In this document: piece after piece, positions 32,746 through 45,271 of the stretch | How positions within the stretch are numbered: position 1 is the first letter of the stretch | Layout of the letters: each line of letters begins with the position of its first letter | Assembly (NCBI GenBank): GCA_030998225.1 | Contig: JAPYXD010000700.1 | Span: 2,108,001 to 2,172,000, forward strand | Direction of reading: 5' to 3' | DNA length: 64,000 bases | DNA from: Diplolepis rosae | Lineage: Eukaryota > Arthropoda > Insecta > Hymenoptera > Diplolepididae | The notes under the pieces: generated by a model | Database searches by the model: none | What the model saw: only the letters and a program-made list of their open reading frames with translations | Told to the model about the DNA's origin: nothing | Made by a program: the position numbers and the translations under genes

Positions 32746-35701
32746 CAGTGTCTCCAGAACGTGGGATTTTTCGGCCCCCACCACGTTCCCATCTGGGAGA
32801 AACACATGCAAACGTGGCGTGTCAGTGTGTCGGCTCTGCTACACGCTGCGGTCACCAGATTCGTGTAAAGCCGAAGGTGCACGAAGACGGACTTCGTTAC
32901 AATGCTTGAGTTTTCAAGTTATTTTTAGATTTCACGCTTTCGTTTATCGAGTCGAAATTAAGAATTGTATTTTTCTCGAGTACGTGCAAAAGAGGCGCGA
33001 AGCAGACGACGAATTTGAATTTACGAAGTATATAGTTCAAGAAATAACACTTTTCTTCAATTTCTTGAAGAAAGTCTGCATGAAATAAACATCAGTATGA
33101 TCTTGGAAAATTTCATGAGGATTTCAACACTTCAAAAATAAACTTTCAATGAAATTTAGTGACAATATATTTATAAAATTTGAATCAATATATAATTTTC
33201 CATTCAAATTTATATACTTCTTACTAATTTTGTACATTTAACAATTTTTCAATTAGAACAATATTTTCTATCAAGATAAAATGAACATAAAATTCAAGTT
33301 CATAATTTATATTTTCAGTTATATGTTAGAAATATTTTCATCTCACATTTTTGTAGCCTAAGCACAAACTTTTCATTCCAAAACTTAAAATCTCTACGGA
33401 AATGGAAAATTGTCTAATAGCAGTAGATAAATTAAAAAGCTAAAATATGTGTTTATTGGTATTTCCATATTAACATATAAATATCAATCAACTTTAAATT
33501 TTACATAAAAATGTTCGTTCGAAGTGTTCAAATCTTGTTATAATTTGACAAGATTTTATGGAGGAGTGCAATCTTTTGGATGAAATATTTTGCGGTTTTT
33601 AATTTGTCTGTCCGTCTGAAATCGTAGTAAGATTTGAACAGTAAACAACAAATTTTCCAATAGAATTCAGGATCAATAATAATTGATTCAGGAAATACTT
33701 CAACTCTGTAGAGCATTTTTGTATTTCGAATTCAAAATGTGTGCTTAAGCCACAAAAAAGTAAGCTGAAAATGTAGATATAAAACTAATTATGTCATGTT
33801 TATGTCTTCTTAATGGAAAATACTTTGCATATAATTCTCTAATTCGATATTTTTTTAATGTATGAACATTCAAGAAATTGATAAATATTCCATCTTTTTA
33901 TAGGAACTAAAAATTTCCGGATAATGCTTTGATTCAGAAAGCTAAAAATTTGTCAAATATTGATATAAATTGCAATTTTACAATTGCATTATTTTTCAAA
34001 TATTTTAACATCTCTTCAATCTTGATAATTCTTACAGAAGTTTATTTCATGTGAGTGACTTTTTCTTTTTCTAATGAAAGATTTCGTAATTCTAAATTCG
34101 GCCCAATTCGTAACATTGTAAGAAGATTTTAAAACTTCATAAAAATTTTTTTCTGTTTTATTCAAAGTCAATAAATATTCAATGTTTGGAATCGAAATAT
34201 TAAGTAAATGATTTTTAATTTCTGGGAATAAACTGCTTTAATAAGACAATCTTTCTTCTTTGTGAGAAATCTCAATTTTAAAATTAAAATTCTACGCATA
34301 GGATACAAAAACATAATATGAAAATACTTTTATTACAGAATTTTGAAATATACAAGTTGACCAATTTTTAATCGAGTAAATCGGCTACTTTAAGCAAAAA
34401 ATTATGTTAAAAATATTTTATCAAAAAAAAATAAGACACATTAAATTACGGTTTAAAATCCACATTCATAGATTGATGGTAAAAGCAGTTTAAAGTTTTT
34501 TAATCTTACGTTTTAGTGACGTATGCACAGACTTTTAATCAGATAAATGAAATGCTTTATAGAAAGTCAAAATTTTCTTATTACTGCACTTAATCAAATT
34601 TATAAAGTAAAAATATTTTTTAATTGATGCTTTCACTCAATTCTTTAAACATCATTAATTGAAAATTGTACTCAAAATTTAATCTTGCAGCGTTCCAATA
34701 TTCCCACAATGTTACAAAATCTTATTAATCATTATTTTAGTCGAATTATTTTCAAAATATTTAAAAAATAAATGTAAATATTTTGATTAAATACTCTGTC
34801 AAATTTTGCATTTGACTGATCTGGCAAAATTGTTGAAAGTTTTGAATACCGATAGAAGAAACTTTAAATGAAATTTTATGTCCATAAATGCTTAAAGTTC
34901 TATATAGAAATATCAACTACAACATTCTCAAATTTTATAAATAAACTACTAAATTCAAAAAGTTTCGGATTTTTTTAAAAACTGTACAAATTTCAAATAT
35001 GAATCAGTCAAAATCTACTGATTATCAGTGAAATTTTACTGATTTAAATAACTAAAAACAGGTTACTGTGAATCAGTCAAATTTCACTGATTACTTCAGT
35101 GAAAAGTAACTGATTTAACAGTGAAAAATATTGTTTCCACTGATGATTCAGTGAAAAGGCAAATCACTGATTCAATCAGTGAAAATTTGACTGATTCAGA
35201 TTTAGAGTGTATACAAATTTCAAATATAAAGTGTACTCTGTACATTAATCAAACAAATTTAGAAGATGAATATTTTAATAAATATTCCTAAATATTATTG
35301 GAATATGATACATATCGATTTAGAAAAACTTCTTCAAAGTACTCAGACATTTTTCTTATTTTACGACATTTTTGCACCATGTTTGACCTTTGAGTAGGAT
35401 TCAAGAAAACAATTGTAGACATACTTTCATTACTTAGTAAAATACTATGAAGACTTGCTTTTTAAATTAAAGCGAAAACTTTTAAAACCTTTAACAATCG
35501 GTTGCATAGATTCTGCTCTAATCTTGGACGCAATTAGAGAAATAGGTTTTTTTGCTTTTTTTAGATCTAGTTTTTGCCTTAAACATAAAAGAAAGAAAAC
35601 ACATTTGAAATATTAAAATAAAAAAGCTGGTTCATTCTTAGAGAATCCCAAATATTCTGAAATAAAACTCCTTTTCACACCACCACGGAGGTAGAGTTTA
35701 C
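32746..35701. repeat. Left terminal inverted repeat of the hAT
   Basis: 2,956 bp, inverse of 38110-41065. It is AT-rich and without genes. The mirrored short frame at 33528-33716 recurs at 40095-40283 simply because the arms are copies. It contains an array of CACTGATT words at 35001-35212. Confidence 0.92.
35001..35212. repeat. Array of CACTGATT/AATCAGTG palindromic words (left arm)
   Basis: About a dozen copies of ACTGATT or its inverse AATCAGT in 212 bp, many paired as CTGATT-x-AATCAG. The block is flanked by the 15-bp direct repeat ACAAATTTCAAATAT (34986-35000 and 35213-35227), as if it were itself an insertion. The mirror copy is at 38599-38810. Confidence 0.75.
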
Positions 35702-35721
35702 TAGTAATAGTTTTCAAATAA

Positions 35722-37633
35722 ATTAGAATGTTATGGAGTAGTAAGTGAAAATTCTTCTAATGTAACTGCCAATTCTTACAGTGTTGAACCTTGTGTAGCA
35801 AGTTCTTCTGCTTCAGAATTCACAAATTCCACGATTCTGGAAAGTGTTACTTTCAAACAGAAAGTACAAGAAGCAGAGATTAGGATTAGTACATTTTTCG
35901 TAGAGCTTAATTTACCATTCGCGATTTCATCAGAATTGATAGGACTTTTCCAAGATATGGAACCTTCGGTTTTAAAAGACGTTAGATTGAGCCACACTAA
36001 AATGGTCCTAGTTGTAAATAACGTCGTATGTGCTGCTGAAACTGATCGCATGGCAAATATTTTGCGTAAGCAATCATTTTCAGTGTACGAAGATGAAACG
36101 ACCGACAAGACTCTAGAAAAGTGGCTGTCATTAATGGTTCGATATGTGGAGCCAACGACATTTTCTGTCAGGGTGGAATTGCTCCAGCTTATTAATGTAA
36201 ATGCTTCGGATTGTTCTGCCTCTAAAATTTTTGATGCGTTCGAAAAAGCATTGTCCGGGCAGAAAATCCCTTTATCTAATATCTGTGCTTTAGCTTGTGA
36301 TAATGCACAGGTGATGGTCGGCAATAGGTCCTCATTTAAAAAAAAATTAAAGGAAAAAAGTCCCCGTTTAATTGTTTTCCCATGTGTCTCGCATTCGTCA
36401 GCAATTGTAGCAAAATATGCTTGTGCCACAATCCCAGATGTAGAGGATATAATCAAAGATTTGCCAGTTTTTCTTAATGCTAGCTCCAAGCGAACGGCTA
36501 TTTTTCGATCGATTGTTTTGGAATTAGGAAATGACTATCAAAAAATTCCTAGTCATTCTGAAACTCGCTGGCTTGTCCGCTATCGATGCATAGATATTAT
36601 AATAAAGAATTGGGAAGTTATTCTTCAGTATCTTATGGTCCTCGTATCTGAGAAGGTAGAGAAGGCCAAAGACTTGTTAGGAAAAATGCAGAAACCTTTG
36701 ACACTCGCATATTTCCTATTCTTGAAATTTACTTTGAATAGGTTCAACGTATACAATGCGAAATTTCAAAGTCGCGAAACAATGGTTCAGGAACTCCAGC
36801 CAAACTCGGCTAAATTCTTCGTATGGATTCTTAGCAGTTATTTGAAAGAGGGTCTTCTTCAACCGAATTTATTCTTTCAAATCATTAGAAATGTTAACTT
36901 TGCAGATCCTAGTAATCAAAACCCGCTTCAAGACATTGACGTTGGTAAGGAAACGCGAGAATATTTCCAGCAGCAACTTACAAACAAGAAATTGCAAATA
37001 GTAGAAGTTGATCTATTTCTTCGTAATTGCTTGAAATTTTATGTCACAGCAAGCGAAGAAATTCGCAATCGACTTCCTTTTGATGACATCTTTTTGTCTT
37101 GCGTTGCTGTTTTCCGGCCTCAAGTAGCTTTCTATGCTGATCGAAGCGAAACTTTTCCTAGGGTCTGGAAAGTTTGTCAAGATTGAGGGTCGTTTGATAG
37201 AATAGGTGTACAAAAAGAGTGGGATTCTTTACTCAAAATCAGACAGGAACTCAAAGAAAAGTGGTCGAATTTATCTTTTGACGAAATGTGGTCTAGTATC
37301 GGTGTATCTTCGACGAGTACAGGAGAAAAACTTTTTCCAAATTTGACCTCAGTATTGAATCATGTTCGGAGTCTTCCTCATTCAAATGCTGAGGCGGGGC
37401 GAGGTTTCTCCATGCTCACGGACGCGAAAACTCCCAAAAGAAATCGCTTAGGAAACAGGACGGTGAACTCAATTTGTGTTACTCGATCAGCCCTAAAGGC
37501 GAGAGCTGAAACAGCCAGAATAACGAGCATCACTTCGAGGCATTTGCAATTAATGACCGAAAATCTATATGAGATGGCAGAAAGTGATAGGGAAAGTGGT
37601 TTGTCGCTCTTCGCTCACGAAGGAGAGGATTAA
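35722..37633 (+). pseudogene. hAT transposase, one internal stop
   Basis: Open from 35725 except for a single TGA at 37184-37186; the same frame resumes to the TAA at 37631-37633 (about 636 codons). Features include the catalytic-region YEDETTDKTLEKW (about 36090), the CDNAQVMVGNRSSFKKKLK block, CVSHSSAI, SETRWLVRY and a C-terminal hAT dimerisation motif LPHSNAEAGRGFSMLTDAKT (about 37380). These match hAT transposases of the ZBED/SCAND3-like group. The expected N-terminal BED zinc finger is not seen, and no ATG is present at the front, so an upstream exon may be missing. Decay is slight. Confidence 0.88.
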
Positions 37634-38109
37634 TTCTAATGGCCAAGGCATGGCGTTAATTAATTTCAAACCCCTTTCTTACTCACAAAATAATGACATT
37701 TTATTTCTTATATCAGAGATACGTTCTTTATTCCTTTCTTCGCGTGCCTCGGGTATGGAAATAGTTTAGTTTTAATTATTATTTTGTGAGTAAGAAAACA
37801 TACTGAAATTGAGTAATATCACGCTTTGGGCATAAGTGAGAGGCAAGGGGACTCACAATAATCAAGCACCCCAAATCATCCCGAATTAATCAAACTTCTT
37901 CATTATTTGATTTAAAACAAAACATTTTTGTTCGACGTATACTGGCATTTGATAGAGGCAAGCCTGAAGTACGGGCTACATTTGTAGCGTTTTTTACAAC
38001 TTTGCTTCATTTTTTTCCTTTTTTCTTTTTGCTTGAAAGCAAAAACCCTTTTTGTTTCGTAGGACGTGCACTAGGCCTACAGGGGATACCACGTAAAAAA
38101 AACGAGCCT

Positions 38110-41065
38110 TAAACTCTACCTCCGTGGTAGTGTGAAAAGGAGTTTTATTTCAGAATATTTGGGATTCTCTAAGAATGAACCAGCTTTTTTATTTTAATAT
38201 TTCAAATGTGTTTTCTTTCTTTTATGTTTAAGGCAAAAACTAGATCTAAAAAAAGCAAAAAAACCTATTTCTCTAATTGCGTCCAAGATTAGAGCAGAAT
38301 CTATGCAACCGATTGTTAAAGGTTTTAAAAGTTTTCGCTTTAATTTAAAAAGCAAGTCTTCATAGTATTTTACTAAGTAATGAAAGTATGTCTACAATTG
38401 TTTTCTTGAATCCTACTCAAAGGTCAAACATGGTGCAAAAATGTCGTAAAATAAGAAAAATGTCTGAGTACTTTGAAGAAGTTTTTCTAAATCGATATGT
38501 ATCATATTCCAATAATATTTAGGAATATTTATTAAAATATTCATCTTCTAAATTTGTTTGATTAATGTACAGAGTACACTTTATATTTGAAATTTGTATA
38601 CACTCTAAATCTGAATCAGTCAAATTTTCACTGATTGAATCAGTGATTTGCCTTTTCACTGAATCATCAGTGGAAACAATATTTTTCACTGTTAAATCAG
38701 TTACTTTTCACTGAAGTAATCAGTGAAATTTGACTGATTCACAGTAACCTGTTTTTAGTTATTTAAATCAGTAAAATTTCACTGATAATCAGTAGATTTT
38801 GACTGATTCATATTTGAAATTTGTACAGTTTTTAAAAAAATCCGAAACTTTTTGAATTTAGTAGTTTATTTATAAAATTTGAGAATGTTGTAGTTGATAT
38901 TTCTATATAGAACTTTAAGCATTTATGGACATAAAATTTCATTTAAAGTTTCTTCTATCGGTATTCAAAACTTTCAACAATTTTGCCAGATCAGTCAAAT
39001 GCAAAATTTGACAGAGTATTTAATCAAAATATTTACATTTATTTTTTAAATATTTTGAAAATAATTCGACTAAAATAATGATTAATAAGATTTTGTAACA
39101 TTGTGGGAATATTGGAACGCTGCAAGATTAAATTTTGAGTACAATTTTCAATTAATGATGTTTAAAGAATTGAGTGAAAGCATCAATTAAAAAATATTTT
39201 TACTTTATAAATTTGATTAAGTGCAGTAATAAGAAAATTTTGACTTTCTATAAAGCATTTCATTTATCTGATTAAAAGTCTGTGCATACGTCACTAAAAC
39301 GTAAGATTAAAAAACTTTAAACTGCTTTTACCATCAATCTATGAATGTGGATTTTAAACCGTAATTTAATGTGTCTTATTTTTTTTTGATAAAATATTTT
39401 TAACATAATTTTTTGCTTAAAGTAGCCGATTTACTCGATTAAAAATTGGTCAACTTGTATATTTCAAAATTCTGTAATAAAAGTATTTTCATATTATGTT
39501 TTTGTATCCTATGCGTAGAATTTTAATTTTAAAATTGAGATTTCTCACAAAGAAGAAAGATTGTCTTATTAAAGCAGTTTATTCCCAGAAATTAAAAATC
39601 ATTTACTTAATATTTCGATTCCAAACATTGAATATTTATTGACTTTGAATAAAACAGAAAAAAAATTTTTATGAAGTTTTAAAATCTTCTTACAATGTTA
39701 CGAATTGGGCCGAATTTAGAATTACGAAATCTTTCATTAGAAAAAGAAAAAGTCACTCACATGAAATAAACTTCTGTAAGAATTATCAAGATTGAAGAGA
39801 TGTTAAAATATTTGAAAAATAATGCAATTGTAAAATTGCAATTTATATCAATATTTGACAAATTTTTAGCTTTCTGAATCAAAGCATTATCCGGAAATTT
39901 TTAGTTCCTATAAAAAGATGGAATATTTATCAATTTCTTGAATGTTCATACATTAAAAAAATATCGAATTAGAGAATTATATGCAAAGTATTTTCCATTA
40001 AGAAGACATAAACATGACATAATTAGTTTTATATCTACATTTTCAGCTTACTTTTTTGTGGCTTAAGCACACATTTTGAATTCGAAATACAAAAATGCTC
40101 TACAGAGTTGAAGTATTTCCTGAATCAATTATTATTGATCCTGAATTCTATTGGAAAATTTGTTGTTTACTGTTCAAATCTTACTACGATTTCAGACGGA
40201 CAGACAAATTAGGAACTACAAAATATTTCATCCAAAAGATTGCACTCCTCCATAAAATCTTGTCAAATTGTAACAAGATTTGAACACTTCGAACGAACAT
40301 TTTTATGTAAAATTTAAAGTTGATTGATATTTATATGTTAATATGGAAATACCAATAAACACATATGTTAGCTTTTTAATTTATCTACTGCTATTAGACA
40401 ATTTTCCATTTCCGTAGAGATTTTAAGTTTTGGAATGAAAAGTTTGTGCTTAGGCTACAAAAATGTGAGATGAAAATATTTCTAACATATAACTGAAAAT
40501 ATAAATTATGAACTTGAATTTTATGTTCATTTTATCTTGATAGAAAATATTGTTCTAATTGAAAAATTGTTAAATGTACAAAATTAGTAAGAAGTATATA
40601 AATTTGAATGGAAAATTATATATTGATTCAAATTTTATACATTTATTGTCACTAAATTTCACTGAAAGTTTATTTTTGAAGTGTTGAAATCGTCATGAAA
40701 TTTTCCAAGATCATACTGATGTTTATTTCATGTAGACTTTCTTCAAGAAATTGAAGAAAAGTGTTATTTCTTGAACTATATACTTCGTAAATTCAAATTC
40801 GTCGTCTGCTTCGCGCCTCTTTTGCACGTACTCGAGAAAAGTACAATTCTTAATTTCGACTCGATAAACGAAAGCGTGAAATCTAAAAATAACTTGAAAA
40901 CTCAAGCATTGTAACGAAGTCCGTTTTCGTGCACCTTCGGCTTTACACGAAGCTGGTGCCCGCAGCGTGTAGCAGAGCCGACACACTGACACGCCACGTT
41001 TGCATGTGTTTCTCCCAGATGGGAACGTGTTGGGGGCCGAAAAATCCCACGTTCTGGAGACACTG
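38110..41065. repeat. Right terminal inverted repeat of the hAT
   Basis: 2,956 bp, inverse of 32746-35701. It ends in the inverse of CAGTGTCTCC and is followed by the CTTTCGAG duplication. Confidence 0.92.
38599..38810. repeat. Array of CACTGATT/AATCAGTG palindromic words (right arm)
   Basis: Mirror copy of 35001-35212 in the right arm of the hAT. Confidence 0.75.
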
Positions 41066-41073
41066 CTTTCGAG
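41066..41073. repeat. 8-bp target-site duplication CTTTCGAG (right) of the hAT
   Basis: Matches 32738-32745. Confidence 0.93.
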
Positions 41074-42341
41074 GATCCGCAATCAAACACGTCGCCTTGG
41101 ATTTCCACCTCTTAATCAATTCCCCCCTTAAGTAATATGCGTGCGCCTGAATTAGCGACCGCGATCAAGTCCAATTCAATCAATAAATTAAGAATTTTGT
41201 GCACGATGTTTTCCCCCTTTTTGCGACCGTTTTAGAGTTGTAAATCGGTATCAGGAGAAAGATAATATTCTCGCGATTATGACGATGTCTTTGAAATTTC
41301 AAAAAATCGCATATTTCGTCCCTTGGGAGTGTTTAAAAATTGATGTGCACTCAAAAGCGAAAGCGCACCGCGCGACGATGACGAGAAAGCCTTTCCCCCA
41401 TTTCACCTGCCGCTGGCGCGTGCTACCTGCGTGGGCGCGGGCTCCTATTGGACAGCAGTCTGAGAAAGCTAGAACCCTACGTATAGGTTTAAAATGCTCC
41501 ATGGGTAATTGAGAACATCGTTACTAAGCAATGATAATAAAAAAAATAAAGAATAAAGAAAAGCACTGAATAAAATAAAATAAAAAATGATCAAATGACC
41601 GCATATTGTTAAATTATTTATAAATTAGGCATTTTGATTATTATCTAAAGAGCCTTTATATCTTTAATTAATTAATATAGATTTATTATTATTGGTAACT
41701 CATATTAATTATAATCGTTACTTATAGTATTTAATATCAATAGTATTTCCAATGTGACAATAATTATCCTTATTCATAATATCACGATCCATAATATCTA
41801 CAACGCGATGATGATTATATTTGTTTATTCATGATGCAATAATTACTATATTTCTTCATTTATATCATAATAATAACCATATTTATTTATAACATTTATA
41901 TTTGTTCATTTGTTTATTTGTTGGTTTAATTAATTATAAATTATAATTTGCTTTCATGTAATTGAATGATTATGCATGCAATAAATAATATATAAAAAAA
42001 AGTAGAAGAAACAAAAGCGTGGGACGCCCATCCATCCCGCGAACCATGCCGCAAGCTGCTTGACCTGAGTGAGCGGTCGAGTGGGAGCAAACACAGGTTA
42101 GTGTGGCGCTCGATGAAGATACGAACAAAAATGTCCGTGAAAAGTAGACCGCTTCGCTCTCACCACACTCACTTCCGGTTTGGAACTAAATCATACATTG
42201 TGAGGCGAATACATAATGAAACCTCGCAAGTCTTTCGTGCGAGTCTCGTGGGATCCTGCTTGTTCTGAGTATATGCCTAATTTTGTGGATTTCGTCCCCG
42301 TTTCCTCACAAAGGGCGGATACTCGGGGCTGGGCCGTCTCA

Positions 42342-43470
42342 GTAGGAGAATGCGGAACGAGCATATGCTCTTCCTGAGCCGTTCCTCAGGATCGATTGTA
42401 ATACTGGTACTCAGTGTAGTTGATACAAGGTGTAGTCAGTTTTGTCTACTACCGGGATGTCCAAGCACACCTTTAGTCTCTTATTCTCGCAGACAATGGT
42501 AGTTGTCTCTATTTGTGAAAGATCCTCGATGCTCATTATGGGGCCTGGAATTGGAAATACAGCCGTCGGTGAGTGATCTTGTATGTCCCGGAATATTGAC
42601 TCCATTTGCTCAGGGGTTAGTAGCGAGGGATGCAGCATTCCTCGTCGATCAGAGTACACGGTTTCCAAGAATTGGCCAGCCGCCCGAAAGTGTTCGTCTA
42701 GTCCCATATCCAAGGCATGCAACGTACTCGTGAGCATCTGAATGTAATTGAGTTTGAGAAGTGAGGCAGACACCTGATACATCCCTTTCTGAATACTCAT
42801 GAGTTGCGATCTGAATTTCTTTTGGTGTTCCTCATAGGCCTTAAGTTATGCATGCATTTCTTCAAATTGGGTTCTGATGACATAAGTCTGCCTGCCTACC
42901 AAGTGGGATAGATTAGCGGCAACCCGTCTGAGGTCGTTGGTCTCGTTTTCAATCCGTTGTCCATCCTCGTAGGTCACAAGGCCAGCAACTGGGCCGATGA
43001 TGCTTTCCAGGAATTCCAGAAACGGGGTTGTTCGGCGTCTCCTCCGGCTGTCGGACAGGTGCTTTGGTAGCCTATTCCTTGTTTGTCGAATCAATTCGTT
43101 TATTTCACGGATTATTTCTCTTTGGAGATTACTGGCAGCCATCAATTTAGTTTCTAGGTGATACTCCAACACAAGTTTCTCACACTCTCCTTCTAATATT
43201 GGTTGGCATAACCCAGGAAAAACCTTCAGCTTACGTCTATTGTCCTCCAAATTCTGATGTAACTTGTCGGTGTCAAGGAAGCTGACAACCCTCCATGTGC
43301 TTGCTTGTGCGTCTTATCAAGCCCTGGTGTTCGAAGTATATGCCAGTGCTGGTCTCGAAAGGAAACATTCGATAGAGCCGGTCCTTATCTTCCTGGCATG
43401 CGGTGCTCGTGATAATCTTAAACAGGGCCGCTAATGTCAGTAGACACTAGTACTCATCTTGGAATAACCT
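42342..43470 (-). pseudogene. Errantivirus-like env, N-terminal part
   Basis: On the - strand a short hydrophobic leader near 43440 is followed by a GIYFEHQG box and a Leu/Arg-rich ectodomain. Then comes a run of basic residues (SRRRRR, plus about 43035) that fits a furin-type cleavage site, directly followed by a hydrophobic Phe/Leu/Ile/Gly-rich segment resembling an F-type fusion peptide. Frame changes occur near 43250-43270 and between 42846 and 42800. A TGA interrupts the frame at 42411-42413, after which the same frame stays open to the solo-LTR junction. Assignment to errantivirus/baculovirus-F-like env is from layout and motifs. Confidence 0.75.
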
Positions 43471-43559
43471 GCGGAGTTCATAATTTACTTTAGTTTTTGA
43501 TTGACTTATGGGAAGTCAAGCACACGTCACCGAGATCATCTGGAACAAGGTTTCTTCTT

Positions 43560-44250
43560 TTATAATTCTTTTATTGATTCTTTTATCCTTCCAAATACTA
43601 ACTCATAAGGCGTGAAGTTAGTTGCCTTGTGTACGGAAGTATTATACACGAGCATAACAAAAGGGAGGAAGCGGTCCCAGTCGTCGTAATCTTTCGCATA
43701 GTGTTTAATATAGTTGGTTAACACGATATGACTTCTCTCCAGAGGTCCATTGGTCTGGGGTTGATACCCAGAAGTCGTTAACTGTTTTACGTTAAACAAC
43801 CTCTCTAATCTTCGCACTAGTTGGCTTACGAAGCTCCCCCCCCCCCCCTATCCATCAATATTGCTCTCGAGGCACCGTATTGAGAAAAGAGATTCGTAGA
43901 AACGGCGTGTGCAATGGTGGTGGTTTTCAAATTTGGTATTGAAACTGCGATACAGTACTTAGTAAAGTTGTCTTGCATTATGAGAATATGGCGGTTGCCA
44001 TCGGGTGTTGTTGGCAATTTTCCCACCGTGTCAAGAGAAACCTTATCAAAAGGCTTCGCTGGCGTATCAGTAATGAGCATGGGTTCTCTTGTCTGTCCCT
44101 GTACTAGTTTCTGTTCAAAGCAACTTTTGCAGCCGCGAATGAATTCGGTGACCTGATCTCGCAACCCAGGCTAAGTGTACCCTTCCCTAATGCGACGATA
44201 TGTCTTGGTTATATCCTTGTGGCCCCCGATAAGACTGTCGTGATATTCGG
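43560..44250 (-). pseudogene. Integrase of the env-bearing Gypsy
   Basis: The zinc-binding region (44250-44110, ending CKSCFEQKL) is cut by a TAG at about 44171-44173. The core shows D in KVSLDTVGKL and a second D near ILMD. A poly-C tract (about 43838-43848) then destroys the frame. The other frame resumes with SGYQPQTNGPLERSH, holding the catalytic E, and ends with WDRFLPFVMLVYNTS and TPYELVFG. These are standard Gypsy integrase landmarks. Confidence 0.85.
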
Positions 44251-44452
44251 CTATTATTTTTGGTCTTACTTCGGGAGGCGGGACTTCTATTTTTCCATGG
44301 CAGAGTGTCACTGTGATGCCGCCACCCCGGAATATTTCTCACAGAAAGTCGGTCATTTTATTCTGAGTTAATGAACCCAGGAGATCTCCCGTATTCGCCA
44401 TTCGAATGTTGGTTTGCTTATCCCTTTTAAGGGCCAGATGAAGGTTTCACAA

Positions 44453-44905
44453 TCACTGGGTTACATCCTTCCAGCCTACCTCATCGAAACGTCGCCTTTT
44501 CACTACAATCAAATAAGTTTTGTGTTGACCGTGCGGAGTAACAAGGATCTGCCCCTTTTTGGGTCGACTTTCCCGGAAGTCTTGTAGATCAAGACGCTCG
44601 GTAGCTATAAGCAGTTTTATGATGACATTTGCGTGTTCACATTTCTCTGATAAGAAGTGTGCATAATTGTCCTGCCGATATGTTATATGATATGCTACGA
44701 TACGCTCAGTCGATTCGTGGATGATGTTAGGGACATTTGTGTATTTAGAGATAGGTTCTCTCTCCCTTGTTTGTTCTTGAAAGAGTGGATGTTTCTGGGG
44801 GCTGTAAGCGTCGTGGTTTGAATTCCGTGCCCAACTTTGTGAGACCTTCACCTTTACTCGAAATCTCTTTTTCCTCAGCGGACAGGAGAGGTGTCGATCT
44901 TGCAT
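44453..44905 (-). pseudogene. RNase H-integrase linker of the env-bearing Gypsy
   Basis: A 150-codon frame between RNase H and integrase. It contains a charged helical stretch and ends in KGQILVTPHGQHKTYLIVV, as in the linker of errantivirus-type Pol. No catalytic motif is expected or seen. Assignment comes mainly from position. Confidence 0.6.
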
Positions 44906-45149
44906 CTGGAGTCACAGACGGCGCCAGTGTAGGAAACAGTGACCTCCTTGGTGGTTGCCTTTCGATTATCGGGGATGCAATTACTTCCGGAGAATCCTCA
45001 AATCATATGGTGTTCTTTCCTGCTACTCCAGAACATCTTGTTTGAGATTCAGGTGGCGGAGACTCCTTACCTTGGTGTTCCGTTGAGTTGTGCGGGCGAA
45101 AGTTCATTACAGCGTATAATACTGCAAGACACTCTTGTTTGGCCTTAGC

Positions 45150-45271
45150 CTATTTTTTCTTACGTGCATTCATTACCTTTGAAAAGGATGCTATAGGCAT
45201 GTCTACCCCGTCGCTTTCTTGTGATAGCATTGCTCCGACCACATACTCGGAGGCGTCGGTGGTTAATTTAA
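45150..45271 (-). pseudogene. RNase H start of the env-bearing Gypsy
   Basis: The motif KLTTDASEYVVGAMLSQ marks the first RNase H catalytic Asp. The frame runs to 45150 and is cut upstream by the TTAA-flanked MITE at 45272. The reverse transcriptase that should precede it is not found on the other side of the MITE, where protease-like sequence lies instead. A deletion has therefore removed RT. Confidence 0.8.

Larger units (their letters stand above)
32746..41065 (+). mobile_element. hAT transposon with giant 2,956-bp terminal inverted repeats
   Basis: The element starts CAGTGTCTCCAGAACGTGGG and ends with its inverse, flanked by 8-bp duplications. Inverted arms run 32746-35701 and 38110-41065, both 2,956 bp, with only scattered differences by eye. 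The 2.4-kb unique centre carries a hAT transposase on the + strand with one stop codon. Total 8,320 bp. Usual hAT TIRs are tens of bp, so arms of this length are exceptional. A shorter, transposase-less relative is the foldback at 14010-30121. Confidence 0.93.
31275..42341 (-). mobile_element. Solo LTR of a Gypsy element, split by the hAT insertion
   Basis: 31275-31730 and 41095-42341 match both ends of the 2.3-kb Gypsy LTRs at 14925 and 25871 (same TGAAACATTTCGACC start, same GGGCTGGGCCGTCTCA end). The middle (about 31740-32737) differs, so this is another subfamily. The LTR proper is 31275-32737 plus 41074-42341, about 2.7 kb. No internal Gypsy sequence adjoins it and GTAG duplications flank it inside env, so it is a solo LTR left by LTR-LTR recombination. 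Confidence 0.87.

Noticed and set aside
35776..36489. 237-codon frame on the - strand
   Set aside because: Antisense to the hAT transposase, which has clear family motifs.
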